From contig NZ_WAJT01000001.1 in assembly GCF_009650605.1 (NCBI RefSeq), positions 1 through 64,000 of the forward strand: DNA of 64,000 bases. Direction: 5' to 3'. Shown here piece after piece: positions 9,906-17,902 of the stretch (the first letter of the stretch is position 1; the number at the start of each line of letters is the position of its first letter). The position numbers and the translations under genes were made by a program. Source of the stretch: Labrenzia sp. CE80 (GTDB taxonomy: Bacteria > Pseudomonadota > Alphaproteobacteria > Rhizobiales > Stappiaceae). The notes beneath the pieces are model-generated. The model worked only from the letters and a program-made list of their open reading frames with translations, was not told the DNA's origin and made no database searches.

Positions 9906-10721
9906 GTGCGAAGCTCGATGAGCGTTTCTGAACGTCGGGCATGTCGTGTTCTGGGCCAGTATCGCTCTACTCAACGACGCGTGCCACAGGGCCGTGCCGA
10001 TGAAGAGCTGCTGGTCTCGGACATGATCGAACTGACCCGCCAGTATGGCCTATACGGGTATCGTCGAATTGCTGCTCTGCTGAGAGAGGCAGGCTGGCAG
10101 GTGAACGACAAACGTGTCGAGCGCCTGTGGCGACGTGAAGGGCTGAAGGTACCGACAAAACAAGCAAAGAAGGGCCGCCTGTGGCTAAACGATGGTTCGT
10201 GCGTTCGTCTTCGACCGAAGTATCGTAATCACGTCTGGTCTTATGACTTCGTACATCATCGAACCGACGATGGCAGGGTGTTCCGGACATTGAATATCCT
10301 GGACGAATACAGCCGGGAATGTCTGGCCATCCGCGTGAAGCGGAAGCTGAACTCGACCGAGGTGATTGATGCTCTGACCGACCTGTTCATCCTCCGGGGC
10401 GTGCCTGCTTACATCAGGTCAGACAACGGCCCTGAGTTCGTTGCCAAAGCCGTCAGGGACTGGATCAAGGCCGTTGGAGCCAGGACCGCCTACATCGAAC
10501 CTGGCTCGCCCTGGGAGAACGGATACTGTGAGAGCTTCAATGCGCGCTTGCGCGATGAATTGCTGAACGGAGAGATATTCACCTCCCTGCGGGAGGCTCA
10601 AATAATCATCGAAAGTTGGAGGAAGCATTACAACACCAAACGACCCCAAAGTGCATTGGGCTACCGCCCGCCGGCTCCTGAAGCCATCGTCCCGATGGAC
10701 CAAATGCCAAGCATGCACTAA
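9906..10721 (+). CDS. IS3-family transposase OrfB, DDE integrase (copy 1)
   Basis: A 271-residue rve-type integrase: an HTH_21-like N-terminal part (QYGLYGYRRIAALLREAGW), then the catalytic core with WSYDFVHHR (first Asp), IRSDNGPEF (second Asp) and ENGYCESFNARLRDE (Glu), then the KRPQSALGYRPP tail. The frame extends upstream of the GTG at 9906 and probably begins as part of a frameshifted OrfAB. No disruption is visible, so this copy may be active. Confidence 0.93.
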   Translation: MRSSMSVSERRACRVLGQYRSTQRRVPQGRADEELLVSDMIELTRQYGLYGYRRIAALLREAGWQVNDKRVERLWRREGLKVPTKQAKKGRLWLNDGSCVRLRPKYRNHVWSYDFVHHRTDDGRVFRTLNILDEYSRECLAIRVKRKLNSTEVIDALTDLFILRGVPAYIRSDNGPEFVAKAVRDWIKAVGARTAYIEPGSPWENGYCESFNARLRDELLNGEIFTSLREAQIIIESWRKHYNTKRPQSALGYRPPAPEAIVPMDQMPSMH

Positions 10722-10755
10722 CTTTCAAAATGGACCAATCAAGTGGGGCCGATCA

Positions 10756-10966
10756 GAAGCATATCAAGCACAGATAAGCTCCGAGAAAGACGGCTTTCTC
10801 CGGTCTTGGCCTCGCGGATGGCCTCGCGTGCTTCAGCGCTCAGAAAACGCGGCATTTTGCCAAGAGCACCGGATAGCTCTAGCTGTAGGTCGTCAAAATC
10901 CCGCTGGCGCTCCAATTCAGACGCCCCGCCAGATACATCATTAAATTCACCTAAATAGTCCGCCAT
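10756..10966 (-). pseudogene. Unknown gene, 3' end removed by IS copy 1
   Basis: On the minus strand an open frame starting at MADYLGEFND (ATG at 10966) runs about 70 codons and enters the IS at 10755 without a stop of its own; the frame ends only inside IS sequence. Its composition is acidic and helical (ELERQRDFDDLQLELSG). I do not recognise the family. AGGA sits directly before the ATG, rather close for a ribosome-binding site, and a TTG at 10990 is an alternative start. Probably the surviving N-terminus of a gene cut by the insertion. Confidence 0.4.
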
Positions 10967-10990
10967 TCCTAAAATTACTTTGTTTTTCAA

Positions 10991-11123
10991 TAATTTAAAT
11001 AATGATTATATTGTATCATTTTTGAGGGTTTGATTGCAAAATTACATAATTAATCCATCTCCATCTCCGGACCGGTATTTCGGCTGACATCGAAGTTTTG
11101 GTTGGCTTTGTTTTGGTGCTTTC
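10991..11123. other. AT-rich spacer with possible degenerate IS6 left end
   Basis: This stretch is much more AT-rich than the core genes and has no gene. GGTTTGATTGCAAA at 11029-11042 matches the IS6-type terminus GGCTCTGTTGCAAA at ten of fourteen positions and could be the decayed left end of the following transposase element. The match is weak. Confidence 0.3.
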
Positions 11124-11890
11124 ATGAATGCGTTTAAGGGCCGTCATTTCACGGGCGAGGTCGTATTATGGGCGGTTCGCTGGTATTGCCGGTATGGGAT
11201 CAGCTATCGTGATCTTGAACAGATGGTGGCCGAGCGTGGCGTCAACGTCGATCATGCCACGATCTACCGGCGGGTGCAGACCTATGCGCCTGAAATGGAA
11301 AAACGGTTGCGTTGGCAATGGCGTCGACCGGTTTCCGGGAGCTGGCGAGGATGAGACATACATCAAAGTCCGTGGAAAAATGGACCTATCTCTACCGGGT
11401 GGTGGACAAGTTCGGCAACACCATCGATTTCTATCTCTCTGCCAGCCGCAATACCAAGGCAGCGAAGCGGTTTCTTGGCAAAGCTTTGAGAGGGCTGAAA
11501 AACTGGGAAAAGCCTCACACGGTCAACACAGACAAGGCGCCAACCTACGGCGCAGCCATTTCGGAGTTGAAGGCGGAAGGCAAATGCCCTGGGGACACTG
11601 AACATCGCCAGGTCAAATATCTCAACAACGTCGTTGAGGCTGATCACGGCAAGCTGAAGCAGCTGATCCGGCCGGTGCGTGGGTTCAAAACGTTGAAGTC
11701 CGCCTATGCGACAATCAAGGGTTTTGAGGTCATGCGTGCGCTGCGCAAGGAACAGGTCGCTATCTGCAACTTCACGAATGACATTCTCGGTGAGGCCCGC
11801 ATTGTCGAACGAGCTTTCGGCATCGGCCCCTGCGCCCTGGCCGAGGCGATGACCATGCTCGAAAACCATCTTCAGGATGGAAAAGCTTGA
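11124..11890 (+). pseudogene. IS6-family transposase with two frameshifts
   Basis: Three frames together spell one IS6 (IS26-like) DDE transposase. From 11124 the first reads FKGRHFTGEVVLWAVRWYCR...LRWQWRRPVSGSWRG and stops. The catalytic DETYIKVRGK lies in a second frame. WTYLYRVVDKFGNTIDFYLS to the end lies in a third, with the later catalytic residues (NTDKAPTYGAA, YLNNVVEADHGKLK). The breaks fit a 2-base loss before GATGAG near 11350 and one extra A in the five-A run near 11386. The right terminus is AATCTGCAACAGAGCC (11931-11946), a classic IS6 end. Not functional as it stands. Confidence 0.88.
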
Positions 11891-11930
11891 GCTGAAATAC
11901 CGGAATTGGTCGAAATCCGTCCAAACTCAA

Positions 11931-11946
11931 AATCTGCAACAGAGCC
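11931..11946. repeat. IS6-family right terminal inverted repeat
   Basis: The reverse complement begins GGCTCTGTTGCAGATT, close to the GGCTCTGTTGCAAA terminus of IS6/IS26-type elements. It lies 41 bases past the transposase stop and directly abuts a serine recombinase fragment. No convincing left partner was found. Confidence 0.7.
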
Positions 11947-12033
11947 GAAAGCGGCTCCTATTCTCTGAAGGACATGGCCAAGATACTGGAAGTGTCAGAG
12001 CGGACGCTTGGAAGGGCGTTATTGCACATGTGA
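11947..12033 (+). pseudogene. Serine recombinase C-terminal fragment
   Basis: Directly after the IS6 end an open frame of 28 codons plus TGA reads ESGSYSLKDMAKILEVSERT and then LGRALLHM. This is the helix-turn-helix that closes resolvase/invertase-type serine recombinases (SxxDMAKxLxVSxxTLxRAL pattern). The catalytic domain is missing. The complementary N-terminal end of such a gene is at 17477-17533, downstream rather than upstream. Whether both pieces came from one gene cannot be decided here. Confidence 0.6.
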
Positions 12034-12059
12034 TAGAAGGCGGGTTCCCGCCTTCTATC
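12032..12059. terminator. Bidirectional hairpin between converging genes
   Basis: A perfect inverted repeat with 13-base arms (GATAGAAGGCGGG / CCCGCCTTCTATC) and a two-base centre. It overlaps the stop of the recombinase fragment and lies 31 bases past the stop of the minus-strand glycosidase gene. There is no strong T tract on either side. Its position suggests transcription termination from both directions. Confidence 0.6.
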
Positions 12060-12090
12060 GTCTGGATAAACCGAATGAACCTAATAGAAT

Positions 12091-15000
12091 TCAGACACCG
12101 AGACTAAACTCGTCAAATGTTGTAATGCTCCCATCTGCAAAGCGAATTTGGTCGAACCGAGAGCTCTCATTGTTGGCTCCGAGTTGATCTGTGAGAGTAA
12201 TTACTTCGCCGGTAGATGCCACATTGATAACGATGTGCGTGTCCCAATCTGGCGAAACGCCGATTGAAACATCGCTGGAATCAACATCCAGCAGGAAAAT
12301 TTCATCGGTGTCTCCCTGGTCAGCAAAAACGCCAAACGTGTCACTTCCATCACCGGTACGCCAAAGGAATGTGTCGCTGCCACCAGCTCCATTGATATCG
12401 TCATTCCCCTTGCCAGCGTCGATGATATCATCCGCGTTGCTAAGCCACTGCCAATCGTCACCGTCTGTTCCTGTCCACGTCGCGGTTGGAGCCGCTGATG
12501 GTGTGGGTGGTAAGGTGATTCCTTGTGCGAGTTGCTCCAGGGTCGCGAAATCCCAGATTGTACCATCCGCAAACTTAACTTGATCAAAGCGCGAACCCTC
12601 GTTACCGGAACCCAGCTGGTCCGTCAGCGTGATGACTTCGCCCGTTGAAGTGACCGTTAGAGCTATATGTGTATCCCAGTCCGGAGGACTGCTGACAGAA
12701 ACGTCATTTGGGGCAACATCCAGAAAGAAAACTTCGTCGGTATCTCCCTGGTCAGCAAAAACGCCAAACGTGTCATTTCCATCACCGGTACGCCAAAGGA
12801 ATGTGTCGCTGCCACCAGCTCCATTGATATCGTCATTCCCCTTGCCTGCGTCGATGACATCATCGGCATTGCTGAGCCATTGCCAATCGTCGCCGTCAGT
12901 TCCCGTCCACGTCGCGGTTGGAGCCGCTGATGGTGTGGTTTGTGAAAGGCCAACATTGACAGTTGCGGTTGAAGTCTCACTGCCATCGGAAACGGTATAA
13001 GTGAACGTTTTTGTTCCACTTGCCGTTGAGGACGGCTGATAGGTCAGTGTGCCGTCAGCGTTATAAATTACCAGCCCATCGGCTTCTGCAACCCAGGTCT
13101 GCCATCCTGGCTGCATATCGACGCCGTTGATTTGTGTGATTGTCAGCGTGTCGCCGTTCGGATCAGTGTCATTGGCCAGCACGTCAATAACAACAGAGCC
13201 TCCTGGGGCGACACTCGTGCTGTCATCGACTGGCGTTGGAGCCGTTGTAACTGGTGCCACCGTTGCTGTGACAGTGGCGATTGAGGGCTCACTGCCATCG
13301 GAGACGGTATAAGTGAACGTTTTTGTTCCACTTGCCGTTGAGGACGGCTGATAGGTCAGTGTGCCGTCAGCGTTATAAATTACCAGCCCATCGGCTTCCG
13401 CAACCCAGGTCTGCCATCCTGGCTGCATATCGACGCCGTTGATCTGTGTGATTGTCAGCGTGTCGCCGTTCGGATCAGTGTCATTGGCCAGCACGTCAAT
13501 AACAACAGAACCTCCTGGGGCGACACTCGTGCTGTCATCGGCTGGCGTTGGAGCGGTGGCACCTCCCGAGGAGCCTGACACGCCCCCATTGCCGCGTAAA
13601 ACATCGCTGTCGCTGAGCGTCACCGTAACGTTGTCACCGGCGAAGTAGATCGCTTCAACATTGATGGCTGCTGTGAACTGCGAACCATTGTCGGCGCTGA
13701 TCGTGACATACCAGCCGTTTCCGTTCCAGTTGTATGCTCCGCTGGAACCGTCAACAACGACCGTATCCCAACCGGTTCCACCGTCAATCCGGTTGCTGCC
13801 ATTTCCACCGTTGAGACGGTCATCACCGGTATTGCCATAGAGGTCATCGTCTCCGTCATTGCCGGATATGTCATCGTTGCCCTGGCCACCATAAATCCTG
13901 TCGTCACCCCCATTGCCGGCGGCGGTGTCATCCCCGTTTCCAACAAATAGACTGTCGCTGAATTGAGAGCCGTTAAGCGTATCATTCCCATCGTTGGTCA
14001 AAACGATGTAACCGTCGAGATATCCAACTCCGTCTGATCCCCATTGAGACAAATCTGTCGTGTCTGAGCTGACAACGTTCAAGATGCGGATATTTGGATT
14101 GGAAAAATCGACACCTGCTGTAACTGCTTGCAGGAAACCAACTGCTGGTTTGGCGTATATCGTGCCGTCTGCGTACCGCCCGTAAAGACCAAACGATCCC
14201 TCAGCTATTGCAGTGTTCCCGTTGTTGCTGCCGTCACCATCATAGGCGTTGTAGTATTCATTCGTTTCTTTGTAGTAGTTGTCCAGCACCATGTGGGCCA
14301 TGATGCCTTTCAGGTCTGCATTGTCCCAGCTGTCGAGAACGCCGATTGCCTCGGCCATAAAATTGGCCTGATCGATTTCTCCTGCTGCACCGGCTCCGCG
14401 ATATCCCAAGTAAGAAGGAACGCCGAACTCTGTGATCCACAGATCGGAGTTTTCAAAGCCATGATAGTCTTTGAGATATTGGATGTTGTAGAGCGCTCCC
14501 TGGAAACTGAAGTTGTAGTCCCATCCAGAAGCAGCATCGGTTGGATTAGGTATCCAGTCGGTCGGACGGCCAGACTGAGGTTGTGAGGCGTAATAGTCGT
14601 AAGTGGTATAGGGGTGGATCGCAAAAGCGTCGATGTCAGCGCCCAGGTTTTTCAACGTCGCGAACATCGTGTCCATGTATGCGTAATCGTTATGAGCGAT
14701 ACCTGCACCGATGACCTGAATATCTTGTCCAAGTGACGCTTCAACGCCCTTGACGGCTTCATCTACGGCGTGAAGATATCGCGCATAATACTCGGCATTG
14801 TCCGTGCTGACAGCATAGTAGCGAGGATGGCTAGGGTCGCCCTGACCGCCGTAATAGGTACCAGTGTATTGGTAGCTCAGATTAGGCTCGTTACCCACTT
14901 CCCAGCCAGCAATTGTATCGGCGTACTGGGGAAAATTACTATGAACTTGCTCAACCAACACGGCATAACGGTTGGCTAGAGCATCAATCGCCCATTGTTC

Positions 15001-15312
15001 AGATGGTACATCGCCCACGCTGGATCCTGGTGGTAAAAGATCTAAAGGCGTTTGGCCTGGTTCGAAAATTACTTCGACATTATTCAAAGCAGCGGTTTGC
15101 AAAACGTCAGCAAATATGTCCAGTTGCCACTGTGGAGTTCCGCTGTTTGTTACAACTGAGAGATCGACGGGAACCCTTACGATTCCTCCTCCTCCTTGAG
15201 CAGCTAGGTCAATCATGCTGTTAATTGACATCCCGTTGTGAGCAGGGGCTCCGGCAGTGTTCCAGCTATTGCTTAGTGCGTGCATGCCAAAACTGAAGTC
15301 GCTAACGCTCAT
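12091..15312 (-). CDS. Secreted modular glycosidase, clan GH-A domain with RTX and tandem C-terminal repeats
   Basis: A 1073-residue modular protein. Residues 1-400 look like a TIM-barrel glycosidase of clan GH-A (GH39/GH5-like): GWEVGNEPN supplies the acid/base Glu (E142) and LWITEFGVPS the nucleophile Glu (E295). Residues about 435-515 carry RTX calcium-binding nonapeptides (GGxGxD, e.g. GGQGNDDISGNDGDDDLYG). Then come two 104-residue cadherin/VCBS-like repeats (about 587-790) and two 144-residue repeats starting TATWTGTDGDDWQWL (about 794-1073). There is no N-terminal signal peptide, as expected for type I secretion with a C-terminal signal. No type I exporter lies next to it. The substrate is unknown; an exopolysaccharide is likely given the neighbouring deacetylase and cellulose operon. 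It is convergent with the recombinase fragment. Confidence 0.85.
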   Translation of the reverse strand: MSVSDFSFGMHALSNSWNTAGAPAHNGMSINSMIDLAAQGGGGIVRVPVDLSVVTNSGTPQWQLDIFADVLQTAALNNVEVIFEPGQTPLDLLPPGSSVGDVPSEQWAIDALANRYAVLVEQVHSNFPQYADTIAGWEVGNEPNLSYQYTGTYYGGQGDPSHPRYYAVSTDNAEYYARYLHAVDEAVKGVEASLGQDIQVIGAGIAHNDYAYMDTMFATLKNLGADIDAFAIHPYTTYDYYASQPQSGRPTDWIPNPTDAASGWDYNFSFQGALYNIQYLKDYHGFENSDLWITEFGVPSYLGYRGAGAAGEIDQANFMAEAIGVLDSWDNADLKGIMAHMVLDNYYKETNEYYNAYDGDGSNNGNTAIAEGSFGLYGRYADGTIYAKPAVGFLQAVTAGVDFSNPNIRILNVVSSDTTDLSQWGSDGVGYLDGYIVLTNDGNDTLNGSQFSDSLFVGNGDDTAAGNGGDDRIYGGQGNDDISGNDGDDDLYGNTGDDRLNGGNGSNRIDGGTGWDTVVVDGSSGAYNWNGNGWYVTISADNGSQFTAAINVEAIYFAGDNVTVTLSDSDVLRGNGGVSGSSGGATAPTPADDSTSVAPGGSVVIDVLANDTDPNGDTLTITQINGVDMQPGWQTWVAEADGLVIYNADGTLTYQPSSTASGTKTFTYTVSDGSEPSIATVTATVAPVTTAPTPVDDSTSVAPGGSVVIDVLANDTDPNGDTLTITQINGVDMQPGWQTWVAEADGLVIYNADGTLTYQPSSTASGTKTFTYTVSDGSETSTATVNVGLSQTTPSAAPTATWTGTDGDDWQWLSNADDVIDAGKGNDDINGAGGSDTFLWRTGDGNDTFGVFADQGDTDEVFFLDVAPNDVSVSSPPDWDTHIALTVTSTGEVITLTDQLGSGNEGSRFDQVKFADGTIWDFATLEQLAQGITLPPTPSAAPTATWTGTDGDDWQWLSNADDIIDAGKGNDDINGAGGSDTFLWRTGDGSDTFGVFADQGDTDEIFLLDVDSSDVSIGVSPDWDTHIVINVASTGEVITLTDQLGANNESSRFDQIRFADGSITTFDEFSLGV
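12190..12952 (-). repeat. Two 432-base tandem repeats coding 144-residue C-terminal modules
   Basis: The two units are offset by 432 bases: the CAATCGTC...CCGTC block is at 12452 and again at 12884. They encode TATWTGTDGDDWQWL...DAGKGNDDINGAGGSDTFLWRTGDG...VFADQGDTDE. They contain RTX-like Gly/Asp turns and an ITLTDQLG...RFDQ(V/I)KFADG segment typical of the C-terminal domain of type I secreted proteins. The unit boundaries given are approximate. Confidence 0.85.
12976..13554 (-). repeat. Two 312-base tandem repeats coding cadherin/VCBS-like modules
   Basis: The 267-base blocks 12976-13242 and 13288-13554 are almost identical, with about five differences by eye, at a period of 312 bases (104 codons). 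They encode DDSTSVAPGGSVVIDVLAND followed by TDPNGDTLTITQ, a bacterial cadherin/VCBS-type pattern. The near identity at DNA level suggests recent duplication or gene conversion. Confidence 0.9.
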
Positions 15313-15384
15313 ACAAAAATTCCTTTCTATGAGGGAAAAACTAGGTAAAATTAGCAGCAGTCATAAGGCCTATAAGAGTACGAA

Positions 15385-16311
15385 TTGAAAATAAAGCTCC
15401 AGATTGTATGTGAAGTTGATTTTGATTTCGATCAGACTTCTGAGGTTGCATGTCAGGCCTTTGGAAAGGAAACGCCTGAACTCTCTGCTAGGAGGTTTGA
15501 GTGGACATATCGATCAGGATACAAGCAAGTTTTAGTAGTTTCGGCGTTTTCAGAAGGCAAAAAAATTGGGCAGGCGGGCGCCATCCTAAAAAAGATATAT
15601 ATTGGGGAGAAAGAGCATAAAGCAGCGGAATTAATAGATCTATTTGTGCTGCCCGACGTTAAAGACTTTCGAGTTGTTAGTGAAATTTATCGAAAACTAA
15701 AGTCTGAGATTAAGTCTAGAAATATTTTTTTAATTTATACACACCCAAATAAAAAATCTCTTATCTTAAATAAGAGATTCTTCAAGTTAAATCAAATCAC
15801 AGTACTGCCAATAAAAGTTGGTTTCCGTCGGATATTTATTCGAGAAAAATCAAATAAGAAATTCAAGATATACAGAGGAGTCGAATGTATTTCGAAAGAG
15901 ATTATTAAAATAAATAAATCATTTATTTGCATTTTTGATCAAATGGATATGCGAAAAAGAATTGACTCTCCGGTGCATTCATATTTTCTAGTTAGTGACG
16001 GCAACTTGGGTTTTTTATGTTCACCTAGAACTATACGGGGGGTAAAAATACTTCTTGTTTGTGCAACATATTGCCAAAGTCCTGAAATTGTTTCAAAGGC
16101 GGAAATTTGTGATGCTTTGGCAATAAGTTGTAAAGTCGCAAAGAGATTTGCCTACGTCTACGTAGGATGGAACAGAGTTCTCGGAAACGGTTTTGGTTTT
16201 CATCTACCAAGGCGTTGGTCATCGAATAAATTTTCAATTCAGTCAAATTTTGTGGGGGAGCATCTACAAGATATCGAAAAATTCGAAATAATAGATTTAG
16301 ATTATGGATAA
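15385..16311 (+). CDS. AT-rich GNAT-like acyltransferase, probably transferred
   Basis: A 308-residue protein with features of a GNAT-fold N-acyltransferase: an N-terminal FEWTYRSGYKQ segment, a central strand pair around AAELIDLFVLPD (where GNAT proteins have the V-D-L-x-V-x-P strand), and a second half rich in beta segments. Proteins of this general kind occur in polysaccharide gene clusters. The base composition is strikingly AT-rich and Lys/Ile/Phe-rich compared with all neighbours, a sign of recent transfer. The start is uncertain: TTG at 15385 without a clear ribosome-binding site. The acyl substrate is unknown. It lies 51 bases upstream of the deacetylase in the same direction. Confidence 0.55.
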   Translation: MKIKLQIVCEVDFDFDQTSEVACQAFGKETPELSARRFEWTYRSGYKQVLVVSAFSEGKKIGQAGAILKKIYIGEKEHKAAELIDLFVLPDVKDFRVVSEIYRKLKSEIKSRNIFLIYTHPNKKSLILNKRFFKLNQITVLPIKVGFRRIFIREKSNKKFKIYRGVECISKEIIKINKSFICIFDQMDMRKRIDSPVHSYFLVSDGNLGFLCSPRTIRGVKILLVCATYCQSPEIVSKAEICDALAISCKVAKRFAYVYVGWNRVLGNGFGFHLPRRWSSNKFSIQSNFVGEHLQDIEKFEIIDLDYG

Positions 16312-16362
16312 ATATTAAAAACCACTTTCTATACATCTATAATATTATTCCCAAGTGAACAG

Positions 16363-17394
16363 ATGCTACGGTTGTATTCGAGAAAAATAGCCCTTTCGTT
16401 GCTTTCAAGCGGAGTTCTGCGTTATTTGATTCCCGCAGAATGCGGGGCAGGTGTGGTTTTTACTTTACACAAAGTGATGCCCGTTTCGACGCAGGTTAAG
16501 GCTGACCCAAATTCACACTTGTCTATCACACCAGAATTTTTGGAAGAAGTTGCCGGGTTGGTTCTGGATGCTGGATATATCCCCCTGTCATTGGCAGAGT
16601 TACCAGGTTTCTTGCAGCACCGGAAAAGCAACGAAAAGGCTGTCTTCTTTACTCTTGATGATGGCTACAAGAACAATTTGAAATACGCCGTTCCCATTTT
16701 TGAAAAATATAATATTCCCTGCACCATAATGCTTACATCTGGTTTTCTCACTCGAACAAAAAGCATGTGGTGGGAAACCGCGTCCGAGGTGGTCACAAAC
16801 GCTCAAACACTCCAGTTCGATTTCGGCGCGGGTATGAAAACTTATAACCTGGATACGCGGCAGTCGAAGATCGCGATGTTCCACAAAATCAAGAAGTTTA
16901 TCTGCCAGGCAGAGGTTGAAGAAGAAGCGATACGTACTCTCGACGAGTTTGCCTACCACAGCGCTGGTGTCGATCCGTTAAAGCTTGTTGATCAACTCAT
17001 TATGAATGAAAGCGATGTCCGAAATTATTCGGATATCAAGATCATCGAGTTTGGAGCCCATACGGCTTCGCACCTCAATCTCAAGAAAATCCCTGACGGA
17101 CAACTTCGGTCCGAAATCGAACGTTCTATCTCGTCAATTAGCGCGCTCACCGGCAAAACTCCCGCGTCGTTTGCCTATCCCTATGGCGGCGATTCCGCTG
17201 TCGGTTCTCGGGAAATCCAAGCCGTTCGGGACTCCGCGATAAGAGTAGCAGTGACAACAAGGCCAAATGTCTTGAAAGGCAAACACATTGGCGAATTGCT
17301 TTGCTTACCTCGAATTTCACTCAATGGGCATTTTCAACAGATCAGCTTCGTTCGTACATTGTTGGGAGGTGTTCCGTTTATTTTTTCTCGATGA
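16363..17394 (+). CDS. Polysaccharide deacetylase (NodB/CE4 type)
   Basis: A 343-residue carbohydrate esterase family 4 protein. Motif 1 is FFTLDDGYKNN (catalytic and metal Asp at 99 and 100), motif 2 is GAHTASH with metal His at about 233 and 237, and motif 3 is FAYPYGG. Such enzymes remove N-acetyl groups from amino-sugar polymers. There is no clear signal peptide, only a mildly hydrophobic N-terminus (KIALSLLSSGVLRYLI), so the location is uncertain. The C-terminal PRISLNG matches deacetylases from exopolysaccharide clusters. Composition is intermediate between the AT-rich gene before it and the core genes. The substrate is unknown. Confidence 0.88.
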   Translation: MLRLYSRKIALSLLSSGVLRYLIPAECGAGVVFTLHKVMPVSTQVKADPNSHLSITPEFLEEVAGLVLDAGYIPLSLAELPGFLQHRKSNEKAVFFTLDDGYKNNLKYAVPIFEKYNIPCTIMLTSGFLTRTKSMWWETASEVVTNAQTLQFDFGAGMKTYNLDTRQSKIAMFHKIKKFICQAEVEEEAIRTLDEFAYHSAGVDPLKLVDQLIMNESDVRNYSDIKIIEFGAHTASHLNLKKIPDGQLRSEIERSISSISALTGKTPASFAYPYGGDSAVGSREIQAVRDSAIRVAVTTRPNVLKGKHIGELLCLPRISLNGHFQQISFVRTLLGGVPFIFSR

Positions 17395-17476
17395 GAGAAG
17401 TGCCGGAAGTTATACCTTTTTTGCAACACCCCCTCCCCTCCTTTGATTTCAACCGCTTGGCGTTTGCAGAAGTCCG

Positions 17477-17533
17477 TTGCAAAATGAAGCCCTGAAAATC
17501 GGATATGCACGGGTCAGCACCAAAGACCAAAAC
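17477..17533 (+). pseudogene. Serine recombinase N-terminal fragment cut by IS copy 2
   Basis: From a TTG at 17477 nineteen codons read QNEALKIGYARVSTKDQN, the unmistakable start of resolvase/invertase-type serine recombinases, with the catalytic Ser in RVSTKDQN. The frame then runs straight into the left end of the second IS copy at 17534, so the rest is lost. A C-terminal piece of the same kind of protein lies at 11947-12033. Confidence 0.75.
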
Positions 17534-17591
17534 TGATCCTCCCCCTTTGAATTGGTCCACCCTTACTGGTTAGGAAAATGGAGGACCACAG

Positions 17592-17870
17592 ATGGCGATC
17601 AAGCGACCAAAGCCGGAAGAGATTGTCGTGAAGTTGCGGCAGGTTGAAGTGTTGATGGGGCAAGGCATGGCCCGGATTGATGCGATCAGACAGACCGGTG
17701 TGACTGAGCAGACCTATTACCGCTGGAAGAAGAAGTATGGTGGAATGGGCACGGAACAACTCAAGGAACTGAAGCGGCTCCAGAAGGAAAACGAGCGGCT
17801 GAGACGGGCCGTATCGGATCTGACGCTGGACAAGTTGATCTTGTCGGAAGCCGCAAAGGGAAACTTCTAA
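17592..17870 (+). CDS. IS3-family transposase OrfA (copy 2)
   Basis: A 92-residue protein identical to the copy at 9595-9873: helix-turn-helix followed by a leucine-zipper-like helix. GGAGGACC precedes the ATG. Likely expressed both alone and as an OrfAB fusion by -1 frameshifting near its 3' end. Confidence 0.93.
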   Translation: MAIKRPKPEEIVVKLRQVEVLMGQGMARIDAIRQTGVTEQTYYRWKKKYGGMGTEQLKELKRLQKENERLRRAVSDLTLDKLILSEAAKGNF

Positions 17871-17902
17871 GCCCTTCGCGCCGCCGTGCTTGCATTGATC
17901 AT

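Larger units (their letters stand above)
9538..10755 (+). mobile_element. IS3-family insertion sequence, copy 1 (1218 bp)
   Basis: The ends are imperfect inverted repeats: TGATCCTCCCCC...TTGGTCC on the left and the reverse complement TGATCGGCCCCACTTGATTGG on the right. The element carries orfA and orfB in the usual overlapping arrangement. A near-identical copy is at 17534-18752. No matching target duplication is seen: the left flank ends GGAT and the right flank starts GAAG. The insertion truncates an older transposase on the left and what appears to be a minus-strand gene on the right. The LTLDKLILSEAAKGN ending of orfA suggests the IS407-like group. Confidence 0.9.

Noticed and set aside
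9208..9942. One 244-codon minus-strand gene
   Set aside because: The frame only happens to stay open across the IS boundary at 9538; the transposase-like part stops there and the rest is the antisense of orfA.
12190..13554. Regularly repeated DNA, considered as CRISPR or satellite
   Set aside because: The period is 312 and 432 bases, a multiple of three, in frame within one coding gene; these are protein-module repeats.
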